A DNA stretch of 64,000 nt from Microbacterium sp. MM2322 (GTDB taxonomy: Bacteria > Actinomycetota > Actinomycetes > Actinomycetales > Microbacteriaceae). This document shows, piece by piece, positions 36,788 through 45,219 of the stretch. The stretch spans positions 1,240,001 through 1,304,000 of the forward strand of contig NZ_OZ075067.1 in the NCBI RefSeq assembly GCF_964186585.1, in the 5' to 3' direction. Numbering within the stretch: position 1 is the first letter of the stretch; each line of letters opens with the position of its first letter. The position numbers and the translations under genes are program-made. The notes beneath the pieces are model-generated. The model was given only the letters and a program-made list of their open reading frames with translations, made no database searches and was not told the origin of the DNA.

Positions 36788-37621
36788 ATGAGGGTGACGG
36801 ATGCGGTGGCGCAGGGCGGCGGGATCGTTCGATCGGCGGTGTTGCGCCGACAGGGCTTCAGCGATCGAGCGGTGCGAGTGGCGGTGGACGCCGGCGAGCT
36901 GGTGAGGCCGAGGCGGGGCTGGGTCGCGACGCTGCGGAGCGATCCCGCGCTCCGAGCGGCAGCCGCCGCGGGAGTGGTCCTCTCGTGCGCGACGCAGGCG
37001 CAGCGGCTCGGGTTGTGGGTGCTTCGGGCGGATGCCGTGCACGTTGCGGCTTCCGCTCATTCGGGCTCGGTCCGGATCGAGGACCCGAATACGGTCGTCC
37101 ACTGGGCGGAACCGATCGTGCCCCGCGCGCCCGACGCGCTCGTCGATCCGATCGAGAACGTGCTCGCGCTGACCGCCTCGTGCCTACCGTTCGAGGAGGC
37201 CCTCGCGATCTGGGAGTCGGCCCTCGAGCGCGGGATGGTGCAGCTACCGGTTCTGCGTCGGCTCCCGTTCCCCGGGCGGGCTCGGGAGGTCTTGGCGCAG
37301 GCGACGCCGTTCGCCGGATCGGGTCTCGAGTCTTTCATCCCGCCGCGGCTCGCGTGGCTGCGCGTGCACATCGTCCCGCAGGCGTGGATCGCCGGACACC
37401 GCGTGGACTTCCTGATCGGCGATCGCCTCGTTCTGCAGATCGACGGCGGCACTCACGTGGGAGCCCAGCGCGACGGCGATAACGCTCACGATGCCGAACT
37501 GATGCTCCTCGGCTATCACGTGGTCCGTGTCGGATACGCCCAGGTGGTCCACCGCTGGCACGTCGTGCAGGACACGATCACCCGCGCCGTGGCACAGGGA
37601 TTGCACCTCGCCGAGGGGTGA
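36788..37621 (+). CDS. DUF559-type nuclease-fold protein flanked by palindromes
   Basis: This 277-residue protein has an N-terminal winged-helix/AbiEi-antitoxin-like region (VRSAVLRRQGFSDRAVRVAV, DAGELVRPRRGWVA) and a C-terminal DUF559/Vsr-like PD-(D/E)XK domain (about 180-270) with SGLES (Glu), HRVDFLIGD (Asp), LQIDGGTH and VVRVGYAQVV. This is the architecture of a common orphan actinobacterial family; nuclease activity is inferred from the fold, not shown. The ATG at 36788 follows CAGGCT by six bases, near the leaderless pattern. The gene is bracketed by two direct copies of a nested palindrome, the second beginning one base after the stop codon. A longer in-frame start would run through copy 1 and is rejected. 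Confidence 0.8.
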   Translation: MRVTDAVAQGGGIVRSAVLRRQGFSDRAVRVAVDAGELVRPRRGWVATLRSDPALRAAAAAGVVLSCATQAQRLGLWVLRADAVHVAASAHSGSVRIEDPNTVVHWAEPIVPRAPDALVDPIENVLALTASCLPFEEALAIWESALERGMVQLPVLRRLPFPGRAREVLAQATPFAGSGLESFIPPRLAWLRVHIVPQAWIAGHRVDFLIGDRLVLQIDGGTHVGAQRDGDNAHDAELMLLGYHVVRVGYAQVVHRWHVVQDTITRAVAQGLHLAEG

Positions 37622-37622
37622 C

Positions 37623-37708
37623 GCTTCGCGAGGAGATGGAGGTTTCCCGAGGAGCGGATGCCGGGATCCGGCCCTCGGGACGCGTCATCTCCTCGCGAAG
37701 CGACGCGC
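37623..37708. repeat. nested palindromic element, copy 2
   Basis: The same element as at 36613-36697, differing by one extra T after GAGGTT. It starts one base after the DUF559 stop and ends five bases before the metQ stop, so it is the whole convergent intergenic region and may act as a bidirectional terminator. Outer arms are 16-bp perfect complements. Confidence 0.9.
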
Positions 37709-37713
37709 AAGGC

Positions 37714-38523
37714 TCAGAAAGCGGTCTCGATGGTCTTGTTGCCGTCGATGATCTTCCGGACCGGTTCGCTCGTGAACGCGTCGACCAGAGCCTTGGTCGA
37801 GGCGGCATCCTTCTCTGTGCCGGGGACGACGAGCTGCAGCGCGAAGCGGTCGTCGAGCTCGGTGAGCAGGCCGTCGTCCTGCGGAGTGAGGCCGAGAGTG
37901 GCGATGTGCGACGGCCACTGGAAGACGAGGTCGGCCTCGTCGTAGGCCGTGTTGAGCTGGTTGATCTGCAGCTCGAGGAACTGCAGGTCCTTCGGGTTCT
38001 CGGCGATGTCGTCGACGGTCGCGGCGTACGGGTCGACGCCCTCGGCGAGGGTGATGATCTTCGCGTCGGCGAGCATCTTCAGCGCTCGCCCGGTGTTCGA
38101 CGCGTCGTTCGGAATCGCGACGGTCGCGCCCTTCGGCAGATCGGCGATGTCGTCGAGGGTCTTCGAGTAGAACGCGATCGTGAAGTTGTAGATCGGCTGC
38201 ACGGCGGTGAGGTCCGCGTCGTTGGCGGCGTTGAACTCCTCCATGTAGGGCTTGTGCTGCGAGAAGTTCGCGTCGATGTCTCCCGCGGCGAGCATCTTGT
38301 TGATCGTGACGTAGTCGGCGACCTCGACGAGGTCGATCTTGTAGCCGTCTTCGATCTCGTCGGCGGCGGCCTCCACGATGTCGGTCATGGGTGAGGTGAC
38401 GGCGCCGACACGGAGGGTCTGGACCTCGCCGGTGCCGGGCGCGGCGGGGGAGGCGCAGCCGGCGAGGAGGGCGACGGCGGCAGCGGTGAGTGCGGCGGCG
38501 AGGGTGATGCGGCGCGGGGACAT
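37714..38523 (-). CDS. metQ: methionine ABC transporter substrate-binding lipoprotein
   Basis: The 269-residue NLPA-family lipoprotein has a signal ending in the lipobox LLAGCAS (Cys22), followed by the type-2 periplasmic binding fold (LRVGAVTSPMTDIVEAA, VEVADYVTINKMLAAGDID, NFSQHKPYMEEF, ATVAIPNDASNTGRAL). These NDPSN-like and FSQHKPY blocks are diagnostic of MetQ/NLPA proteins, which deliver D/L-methionine to MetNI. The start has AGGAGC close upstream and lies 35 bases after metI, in the same operon. The gene ends at palindrome copy 2. Confidence 0.92.
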   Translation of the reverse strand: MSPRRITLAAALTAAAVALLAGCASPAAPGTGEVQTLRVGAVTSPMTDIVEAAADEIEDGYKIDLVEVADYVTINKMLAAGDIDANFSQHKPYMEEFNAANDADLTAVQPIYNFTIAFYSKTLDDIADLPKGATVAIPNDASNTGRALKMLADAKIITLAEGVDPYAATVDDIAENPKDLQFLELQINQLNTAYDEADLVFQWPSHIATLGLTPQDDGLLTELDDRFALQLVVPGTEKDAASTKALVDAFTSEPVRKIIDGNKTIETAF

Positions 38524-38558
38524 GGTGCTCCTTGTGGGATGGGGGTGGATGTCGATGG

Positions 38559-39251
38559 TCACCGGTGGTCGAGGCGGACCGAGATCCGCTGGCCGACCGC
38601 CTGGATGACGAGGACGATGATGAGGATGACGAGGATCGTGAAGTACATGAGCACGTCGTCGTACTCCTGGTAGCCGTACCGCAGCGCGAAGTCGCCGATA
38701 CCGCCGCCGCCGACGACCCCGAGCACCGTCGAGTACGAGAGCAGGCTGATCGACGCCGAGGTCAGTGCGTACACGAGACCGGGCAGGGCTTCGGGCAGCA
38801 GGAAGCGCCAGACGGTCTGCGGCACCGTCGCGCCGAGGGTCTCGGCGACCCGTGGGATGCCGGGGCTCACTTCGCGGAGGATCTGCTCCACCAGCCGGCC
38901 GTAGACGGCGACGGCGACGACGCAGAGGGAGAAGGTCGCGGCGGGCGTCCCGAAGGTCGTGCCGTACACGGCGCGCGTCACGGGGACGAGGAAGACGACC
39001 AGCAGCAGGAACGGGAAGGAGCGGATGACGTTGATGAGGAAGTTCGCGATCGACCACACCACGCGCTGGGGAACGATTCCGCCGGGGCGGGTCAGATAGA
39101 CCGCCGCTCCGAGTGGCAGGCCGATCAGCACGGCCGCGGCGAGGGAGACGCCGAGCATGTAGCCCGTCTCGCCGAGGGCCTCGATGAGGTCGTCGCCGCG
39201 TGCCGCGAGCGATGCTCCGAGCGACGCGAGGATGTCGTCCTGCCCGGTCAT
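38559..39251 (-). CDS. metI: methionine ABC transporter permease
   Basis: The 230-residue permease has five membrane helices and the BPD_transp_1 EAA-type loop GIPRVAETLGATVPQTVWRF near residues 130-150. It is the homodimeric membrane pore of a MetNI importer. TSASISLLSYSTVLGVVGGGGIGDFALRYGYQ near the C-terminus (seen in blocks) is the conserved MetI segment. Its ATG overlaps the metN stop, so MetN and MetI are translationally coupled. Confidence 0.92.
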   Translation of the reverse strand: MTGQDDILASLGASLAARGDDLIEALGETGYMLGVSLAAAVLIGLPLGAAVYLTRPGGIVPQRVVWSIANFLINVIRSFPFLLLVVFLVPVTRAVYGTTFGTPAATFSLCVVAVAVYGRLVEQILREVSPGIPRVAETLGATVPQTVWRFLLPEALPGLVYALTSASISLLSYSTVLGVVGGGGIGDFALRYGYQEYDDVLMYFTILVILIIVLVIQAVGQRISVRLDHR

Positions 39252-39991
39252 GCGCCGAGCTCCCGTCGGGCGCGGTCGAGGTAGGACTCCCGCTCGCGGC
39301 GTGCCGCGGGTGCGATGGTGAGAACGTCGACGAGCCTGCCGTCGTCGAAGAGAGCCACCCGGTCGCAGACGTCGCGGACGACGTCGAGGTCGTGGGTGAC
39401 GATGATGACCGTCGTCCCGAAGCGGTCCCGTGCGTCTCGGAGCAGATCGAGGACCTCCCCCGCCGTCGCCGCGTCAAGCGCAGAGGTGGGCTCGTCGCAC
39501 AGCAGCAGGCGGGGGCGCGTCACGAGGGCCCGGGCGATGCCGACGCGCTGGCGCTGACCACCGCTGAGTTGGGCCGGATAGGCATCCGCTCGCTGGTCGA
39601 GTCCGACGAAGCGCAGCGCGTCGTCGACAGCCTCCGCCGATCGCTCTTTACGTGGGCGGAGAGCGAGGGCGACTTCGACGTTCTGCCGCACCGTCCGGTT
39701 CGACAGCAGATGCACGCCCTGGAAGACGACGCCGATGTCTCGCCGCAGCCGACGGAGCCCCGCTCGATCGAGCCGTCCGACATTCTGGCCGAGCACGCTG
39801 ACTGTGCCGGAGGTGGCGGACACCTCACCCGTCAGCGCAGTCAGCAGAGTGCTCTTGCCCGCACCGCTCTCACCGATCACGCCGAGGATCTCTCCTGCCG
39901 CGACGGTCAGGTCCACCTCGTCGAGGCCCTGCACGCCGCCCGGGTACTCCACACCCGCGCGGGCGAGCGCGATGGGTGAAGTGGCCAGCAC
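39248..39991 (-). CDS. metN: methionine ABC transporter ATP-binding protein, short form
   Basis: The 247-residue ATPase has Walker A GESGAGKST (residues 38-46), Q-loop, ABC signature LSGGQRQRVGIARAL, Walker B LLLCDEPTSALDA and the switch His in VTHDLD. Typical MetN proteins are about 340 residues and carry a C-terminal NIL/ACT domain that binds methionine and inhibits uptake; that domain is absent here, so trans-inhibition should be lost or supplied otherwise. The start is a GTG at 39991 with GAGG seven bases upstream. It is the first gene of metN-metI-metQ and is divergent from the OsmC gene with overlapping promoters. Confidence 0.9.
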   Translation of the reverse strand: MLATSPIALARAGVEYPGGVQGLDEVDLTVAAGEILGVIGESGAGKSTLLTALTGEVSATSGTVSVLGQNVGRLDRAGLRRLRRDIGVVFQGVHLLSNRTVRQNVEVALALRPRKERSAEAVDDALRFVGLDQRADAYPAQLSGGQRQRVGIARALVTRPRLLLCDEPTSALDAATAGEVLDLLRDARDRFGTTVIIVTHDLDVVRDVCDRVALFDDGRLVDVLTIAPAARRERESYLDRARRELGA

Positions 39992-40010
39992 GGAAGGACC
40001 TCAAGACGTT

Positions 40011-40039
40011 GTTGGATGCCGTCCAACTATAGTTCTGCC
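40011..40039. promoter_or_regulatory. overlapping divergent promoter of metN and the OsmC gene
   Basis: The palindrome AACTATAGTT (40025-40034) supplies TATAGT on both strands: at 40028-40033 for the OsmC gene (ATG six bases later) and at 40026-40031 for metN. An adjacent inverted repeat GTTGGA-TGCCG-TCCAAC (40011-40027) covers the start-site region of metN and touches both -10 boxes. Only one RNA polymerase could use this DNA at a time, so the two units are likely mutually exclusive and may share an operator. Confidence 0.6.
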
Positions 40040-40453
40040 ATGAGCACCAGGTATCGGACCGCAGCAATCAACGACGACGGCGGAACCGGCGTTTCCCGGG
40101 TCGTCGGAGGCCTCGAGGTCGCCGTCTCGAACCCGCTCAGCCCCGACGCCGACCTCTCGCGCAGCAATCCGGAACAGCTTCTCGCCCTGGCCTGGGCCAC
40201 CTGCCTCGACGCGACCCTGCAGGCGATCGTGGCGGGCGCGCACCGCACGCGGGTCCGCGTCGAGGTCGAACTCCACGACTCCGTCGAGCGCGGCGGGTAC
40301 GAGTTCCACGTCACCGCTTTCGTCTCCGCAGAGGGCCGCACGCTCGCCGAGACGGACGAGCTCGTCGCGGCTGCGCACGACCGGTGCCCGATCTCGCGCC
40401 TGTTGCAGGGAGCAGCGACCGTCGGCATCCGTGCGGAGGAGTGGGCTTCCTAG
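40040..40453 (+). CDS. OsmC/Ohr-family peroxiredoxin
   Basis: The 137-residue protein has the two redox cysteines of the Ohr/OsmC family, Cys55 in AWATCLDATL and Cys116 in DRCPISRLL, plus the catalytic-Arg region SDADLSRSNPEQLL. It detoxifies organic hydroperoxides with lipoyl/dithiol reductants, cytoplasmic dimer. The ATG at 40040 lies six bases after TATAGT and is probably leaderless. It shares its promoter region with metN, linking peroxide defence to methionine uptake. Its stop shares the bases CTAG with the convergent acetyltransferase stop. Confidence 0.88.
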   Translation: MSTRYRTAAINDDGGTGVSRVVGGLEVAVSNPLSPDADLSRSNPEQLLALAWATCLDATLQAIVAGAHRTRVRVEVELHDSVERGGYEFHVTAFVSAEGRTLAETDELVAAAHDRCPISRLLQGAATVGIRAEEWAS

Positions 40454-40962
40454 CGGTCGACGGCGAACCCGAAGTGCGGCATGTCCACGCCGCGGTAGTG
40501 CGTGACGAAGCGGCGACGGATCGTCATCCCGAGGCGGATGGCGACGTTCATCGACGCGACGTTCGTGTCGCGGACCTTCGCCCAGACGGTCGGGGCGTCC
40601 AGCTTCCGGAACGCCCAGTCGCGGGACGCCGCGGCGGCCTCGGTCGCATACCCCCGGTGCCAATGCGCGCGCTGGAAGAGATACCCGACCTCGAGGACGT
40701 CGTCGTCGTCGATGCGCTGCCGCGTGATGCCGCACTGCCCGATCATCTCGCCCGGCGCGTCGGCGAGTTCGACGGCCCAGAGTCCGAACCCGTCGTCCGC
40801 ATAGCGCTGGAGGTTGCGCTCGAGCCACGCCCGGCACTCCGCGTCGGTGAATGCTCCCTCGTAGGCGGTCATCGCGGCCGGGTCGGTGAGGATCGTGCGG
40901 AGCGCCGGCAGGTCCTCCTCGCCCATGTCGCGGAGGACCAGCCGGGCCGTCCGCAGCGTCAC
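40450..40962 (-). CDS. GNAT-family N-acetyltransferase (RimJ/L-like)
   Basis: The 170-residue protein matches the Acetyltransf_3 branch (RimJ/RimL-like): N-terminal [12 protein letters not shown], central LWAVELADAPGEMIGQCGIT, the acetyl-CoA loop YLFQRAHWHRGYATEAAAASRDWAF, and VWAKVRDTNVASMNVAIRLGM. It transfers acetyl to a protein N-terminus or small amine; the acceptor is unknown. Starts at a GTG overlapping the stop of the pentapeptide-like gene (GTGA), so the two are one operon. Its stop shares CTAG with the OsmC gene stop. Confidence 0.85.
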   Translation of the reverse strand: MTLRTARLVLRDMGEEDLPALRTILTDPAAMTAYEGAFTDAECRAWLERNLQRYADDGFGLWAVELADAPGEMIGQCGITRQRIDDDDVLEVGYLFQRAHWHRGYATEAAAASRDWAFRKLDAPTVWAKVRDTNVASMNVAIRLGMTIRRRFVTHYRGVDMPHFGFAVDR

Positions 40963-41621
40963 GAGTCCGTCCTCACATCGAGCCCGAGGGATGCCGCCAG
41001 CGCGAGCGCGTGCGTCGTCGCCTGGTCGGCCGTCAGAGTGACGCCGCGCAGCATCCGTATGTCCGTGAACGAGAGCACCTCGGCGCCTCGCAGATCGACG
41101 TCGCTCGCCTGCCACTCCCGGACGTCCATCTCGTCGACCGTCGAACTGTCGACACGCAGCCGCTCGACGCGGGCGCCGGGGAGGTCGAGGGTGCCGATGC
41201 GGCATCCGGTCACGTCGACGTCGCGGAGCGTCGCGCCGCCCGCCGAGAGGTAGTCGATGCGCACGCCGTCGAGGATGAGCCCGTCGCACCGGGCTCGCGA
41301 GAGGTCCAGGGTGCCGATGCGGCCGCCCCGGACGACGACCGTTCGCCACGCGGCATCCCGCGCGAGGACCTCCGCAGCCGACAGGGTGTCGATCACGACG
41401 TCCGACAGGATCGATCCGGTCACATCCAGGGTCTGAACGGATGCCGCCTTGACGACGCACTCGCTCATTCGGGCGAAGGCGGCATCCGTGTTCCCGGGGT
41501 CGAGGGTGATCCGCGCCTCCGACACCTCGCCGGAGCGGGTCAGGGTCGCCGGAGTGAAGTGGTCCGGGAGATCCGGATCCGGGATGCGGGGCGGCTCGGG
41601 ACGGATACGGGTGCGGGCCAT
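40959..41621 (-). CDS. pentapeptide-repeat-like protein
   Basis: This 220-residue protein has a right-handed beta-helix-like middle (about 60-180) of degenerate A(D/N)LxG-type pentapeptides, for example [19 protein letters not shown] and [18 protein letters not shown]. Some pentapeptide proteins mimic DNA and protect gyrase, but most, including this one, have no assigned role. The ATG at 41621 lies six bases after TAGCCT (41628-41633, this strand), a leaderless promoter that faces away from the ileS leader promoter. The GNAT gene is coupled downstream. Confidence 0.75.
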   Translation of the reverse strand: MARTRIRPEPPRIPDPDLPDHFTPATLTRSGEVSEARITLDPGNTDAAFARMSECVVKAASVQTLDVTGSILSDVVIDTLSAAEVLARDAAWRTVVVRGGRIGTLDLSRARCDGLILDGVRIDYLSAGGATLRDVDVTGCRIGTLDLPGARVERLRVDSSTVDEMDVREWQASDVDLRGAEVLSFTDIRMLRGVTLTADQATTHALALAASLGLDVRTDS

Positions 41622-41642
41622 TACGCCAGGCTATGCCGACGG

Positions 41643-41841
41643 TATGATCGACGCATCAGCACCGATCCGGCCATCACCGGGGAGCTCTCGGAAGAACAGC
41701 GGTCCGCCGCCCAGTAGAACCGAGCGGGGCAGGCCCGTCATCGCCGCAGGTGAGTGGGTGCACCCGGATCCGGGTCGCGCCAAGCGGGGTGGTACCGCGG
41801 TCCTCGGATCGTCCTCGCAGGACCAGACCTGCAGGAGCGAC
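41643..41841 (+). promoter_or_regulatory. ileS promoter and translational T-box leader
   Basis: TATGAT (41643-41648) is the -10 box. The leader carries the ultrashort actinobacterial stem I with an Ile specifier ATC at 41673-41675 in CCATCACCGGGGAGCTC, the GGAAGAAC and CAGTAGAACCGAGCG elements, and the T-box sequence GGGTGGTACCGCGG (41787-41800) that reads uncharged tRNA ends. TCCTCGCAG (41812-41820) can pair with CTGCAGGA (41829-41836), which contains the ribosome site AGGAG of ileS. Uncharged tRNA-Ile should open that hairpin, so control is of translation, as known for mycobacterial ileS T-boxes. No terminator is present. Confidence 0.88.
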
Positions 41842-44800
41842 ATGACCTACCCCCGACCTTCCGCCTTCGGCCCCGCCGCCGACGCGACCACCCCGGTCGT
41901 CCCGAGCCCGCGGTTCCCCGACGTCGAGCGCGACGTCCTCGCCTTCTGGGAACACGACGACACGTTCCGCGCCTCGATCGCCCAGCGCGACGGCGCCGAC
42001 GAGTGGGTCTTCTACGATGGCCCGCCGTTCGCCAACGGTTTGCCGCACTACGGCCACCTGCTCACCGGGTACGCGAAGGACCTCTTCCCGCGTTTCCAGA
42101 CCATGCGCGGCAAGAAGGTCGACCGGGTCTTCGGCTGGGACACCCACGGGCTCCCCGCAGAGCTCGAGGCGATGAAGCAACTCGGCATCACCGAGAAGAG
42201 CGAGATCGAGGACATGGGGATCGCAGCCTTCAACGCGAAGGCGCGATCGTCCGTCCTGGAGTACACGCAGGAGTGGGAGAGCTACGTCACCCGCCAGGCG
42301 CGCTGGGTCGACTTCGAGCGCGGCTACAAGACGCTCGACACCGGGTACATGGAGTCCGTCCTCTGGGCGTTCAAGGAGCTCTACGAGAAGGACCTCGCGT
42401 ACGAGGGTCACCGCGTGCTGCCCTACTGCTGGCGCGACGAGACCCCGCTCTCCAACCATGAGCTGCGGATGGACGATGACGTCTACAAGATGCGTCAGGA
42501 CCCCTCCGTGACGGTCACGTTCCCGCTCGTCGGGGCGAAGGCGGAAGCACTCGGCCTGACCGCCGTCAGGGCGCTCGCCTGGACGACCACCCCGTGGACC
42601 CTCCCGACCAACCTCGCGCTCGCCGTCGGCCCCGACATCGAGTACGTCGTCCTGCCCGGCGGTCCGGCCGGTGCCGCCGACGTCCACGAGGACGCGCTCG
42701 AGGGCGAGTCCCACCGCTACCTGCTGGCCGCGGAGCTCTTGGCGAACTACGCGAAGGACCTCGGATACGCGTCGGCTGAGGAGGCCCGCGAGGCCGTCGA
42801 CCAGACCGTCCGCGGTGCGGACCTCGCCGACGTCTCCTACGACCGCCTCTTCGACTACTACGCCGATGAGGAGACCTGGGGCACGCAGAACGCGTGGCGC
42901 ATCCTCGTCGACGACTACGTCACGACGACCGACGGTACCGGCATCGTCCATCAGGCCCCGGCCTACGGTGAGGACGACCAGCGCGTGACGGCGGCGGCCG
43001 GCATCCCGCTCATCATGAGCCTCGACGACGGGGGTCGCTTCCTGTCGCCGGTGACCGACGTCGCCGGCGAGCTCTGGATGGACGCCAACCGTCCGCTCAT
43101 CCGCCTGTTGAAGGGTGAGGGCAGACTGCTCCGCGAAGCGAGCTATGAGCACTCGTACCCGCACTGCTGGCGCTGCCGGAACCCTCTCATCTACAAGGCC
43201 GTCTCGAGCTGGTTCGTCCGGGTGACCTCGATTAAGGACCGCCTCGTCGAGCTCAACGACCAGATCACCTGGGCGCCCGAGAACGTCAAGCACGGCCAGT
43301 TCGGCAAGTGGCTCGAGGGTGCGCGCGACTGGTCGATCAGCCGCAACCGCTTCTGGGGATCACCGATCCCGGTCTGGAAGAGCGACGACCCCGAGTACCC
43401 GCGGGTCGACGTCTACGGCTCGCTCGCCGACCTCGAGCGCGACTTCGGACGGCTGCCCGTGAACGACGAGGGCGAAGTCGACCTGCACCGTCCGTTCATC
43501 GATGAGCTCACCCGACCGAACCCCGACGACCCGACCGGCAACTCAACGATGCGCCGCATCGAGGACGTCTTCGACGTCTGGTTCGACTCCGGATCGATGC
43601 CGTACGCCCAGGTGCACTACCCGTTCGAGAACCGCGACTGGTTCGACGAGCATGCGCCGGCCGACTTCATCGTCGAGTACATCGGGCAGACGCGCGGCTG
43701 GTTCTACGTCATGCACGTGCTGTCGGGTGCGCTGTTCGACCGACCCGCGTTCGCCGGCGTCGCCTGCCATGGCATCGTCCTCGGCAGCGACGGGCAGAAG
43801 ATGTCGAAGTCGCTCCGCAACTACCCGGACGTCAGCGAGGTCTTCGATCGCGACGGCTCCGACGCGATGCGCTGGTTCCTGATGAGCTCGTCCGTCCTCC
43901 GCGGCGGCAACCTCGTCGTGACCGAGGAGGGCATCCGTTCGGGTGTCCGCGAGTTCCTCTTGCCGCTGTGGAACGCGTGGTACTTCTTCTCGACGTACGC
44001 CAACGCTGCGGGGGGACAAGACGGCACCGGGTACGAGGCGGCGCGTCGGACGGACTCGACGAACGTCCTCGACCGCCACATCCTCGCCCTGCTCGGCGAC
44101 CTCGTCCGCGACGTGGCCACCGACCTCGAGGCGCTCGACTCGACGATGGCTGCGGCCAAGCTCCGCGACTTCGCCGAGGCGCTCACGAACTGGTACATCC
44201 GGCGTTCGCGCGACCGGTTCTGGGTGGGGGTGGATGCCGCCGACCCCACCACGACCGAGGCGTTCGACACCCTCTACACGGTGCTCGAGACGCTCACCCG
44301 CGTCGCGGCACCGCTCATCCCGCTCGTCTCCGAGCGCGTGTGGCAGGGCCTGACCGGCGGACGCAGCGTGCACCTGGCGGACTGGCCCGACGCCGACGAG
44401 TTCGCGCCCGCATCCGACATCCGCGAGGCCATGGACACCGTCCGTGAGGTCTCGTCGGTCGCGAACGCCCTCCGCAAGAAGGAAGGCAAGCGCGTTCGCC
44501 TGCCGCTCGCGTCGCTGACCGTCGCCGTCGCCGGAGCCGACGCTCTCGCGCAGTTCGAGGACATCGTCCGCGAGGAGCTGAATGTGAAGGCGGTCGAGGT
44601 CATCGAGCTGACCGAGGGCCTCGCCGAGCAGTACGGCATCAGCCAGCGCCTCGCGGTCAACGCGCGTGCCGCTGGCCCGCGCCTCGGCAAGCAGGTGCAG
44701 CACGTCATCAAGGGTGCCAAGGCCGGCCTCTGGACCGAGGAGGACGGCGTGGTCGTCGTCGACGGCATCGCGCTGGAGCCCGGGGAGTACGACCTCACGC

Positions 44801-45219
44801 TCGAGGCCGGTGGTGTCGCGGAGGGCACGGCGATCGCGCTTCTCCCGCGTGCCGGGTTCGTCCTGCTCGACACGACCACGACGCCCGAGCTCGAGGCCGA
44901 GGGTCTGGCGCGCGACGTCATCCGCGCCGTGCAGGATGCCCGCAAGGCCGCCGGGTTCGAGGTGAGCGACCGCATCGCGCTGCAGCTCACCTTCGACCAC
45001 AGCGCCGACGCCGAGGCGGTCGCAGGCGCGTTCGACGTTGCCGATGTCGCGGGGGAGACCCTCGCGGTGGCCGACCTCGTCGCCACCGCGGACGGCGCCA
45101 CCCTCCGGGGCGAGGCGCTCCGCTCGAGCCCCGAGCACACAGCATCCGTCCCCGCCGGCACGTATGCGAACGCCGGCGACTTCACGATCGGCGTCCGCCG
45201 GATCGGAGCGACCTCATGA
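41842..45219 (+). CDS. ileS: isoleucyl-tRNA synthetase, long (type 2) form
   Basis: The 1125-residue class I enzyme charges tRNA-Ile. The HIGH equivalent is HYGH at residues 69-72 in [15 protein letters not shown] and KMSKS is at 653-657 in [22 protein letters not shown] follows HIGH and the editing domain (about 190-400) carries [16 protein letters not shown] and [16 protein letters not shown]. Long IleS with the GWDTHGLP pattern is the eukaryote-like type 2 class associated with natural mupirocin tolerance. The ATG at 41842 lies five bases after AGGAG, which is sequestered in the T-box leader. The stop overlaps folC (ATGA). Confidence 0.96.
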   Translation: MTYPRPSAFGPAADATTPVVPSPRFPDVERDVLAFWEHDDTFRASIAQRDGADEWVFYDGPPFANGLPHYGHLLTGYAKDLFPRFQTMRGKKVDRVFGWDTHGLPAELEAMKQLGITEKSEIEDMGIAAFNAKARSSVLEYTQEWESYVTRQARWVDFERGYKTLDTGYMESVLWAFKELYEKDLAYEGHRVLPYCWRDETPLSNHELRMDDDVYKMRQDPSVTVTFPLVGAKAEALGLTAVRALAWTTTPWTLPTNLALAVGPDIEYVVLPGGPAGAADVHEDALEGESHRYLLAAELLANYAKDLGYASAEEAREAVDQTVRGADLADVSYDRLFDYYADEETWGTQNAWRILVDDYVTTTDGTGIVHQAPAYGEDDQRVTAAAGIPLIMSLDDGGRFLSPVTDVAGELWMDANRPLIRLLKGEGRLLREASYEHSYPHCWRCRNPLIYKAVSSWFVRVTSIKDRLVELNDQITWAPENVKHGQFGKWLEGARDWSISRNRFWGSPIPVWKSDDPEYPRVDVYGSLADLERDFGRLPVNDEGEVDLHRPFIDELTRPNPDDPTGNSTMRRIEDVFDVWFDSGSMPYAQVHYPFENRDWFDEHAPADFIVEYIGQTRGWFYVMHVLSGALFDRPAFAGVACHGIVLGSDGQKMSKSLRNYPDVSEVFDRDGSDAMRWFLMSSSVLRGGNLVVTEEGIRSGVREFLLPLWNAWYFFSTYANAAGGQDGTGYEAARRTDSTNVLDRHILALLGDLVRDVATDLEALDSTMAAAKLRDFAEALTNWYIRRSRDRFWVGVDAADPTTTEAFDTLYTVLETLTRVAAPLIPLVSERVWQGLTGGRSVHLADWPDADEFAPASDIREAMDTVREVSSVANALRKKEGKRVRLPLASLTVAVAGADALAQFEDIVREELNVKAVEVIELTEGLAEQYGISQRLAVNARAAGPRLGKQVQHVIKGAKAGLWTEEDGVVVVDGIALEPGEYDLTLEAGGVAEGTAIALLPRAGFVLLDTTTTPELEAEGLARDVIRAVQDARKAAGFEVSDRIALQLTFDHSADAEAVAGAFDVADVAGETLAVADLVATADGATLRGEALRSSPEHTASVPAGTYANAGDFTIGVRRIGATS

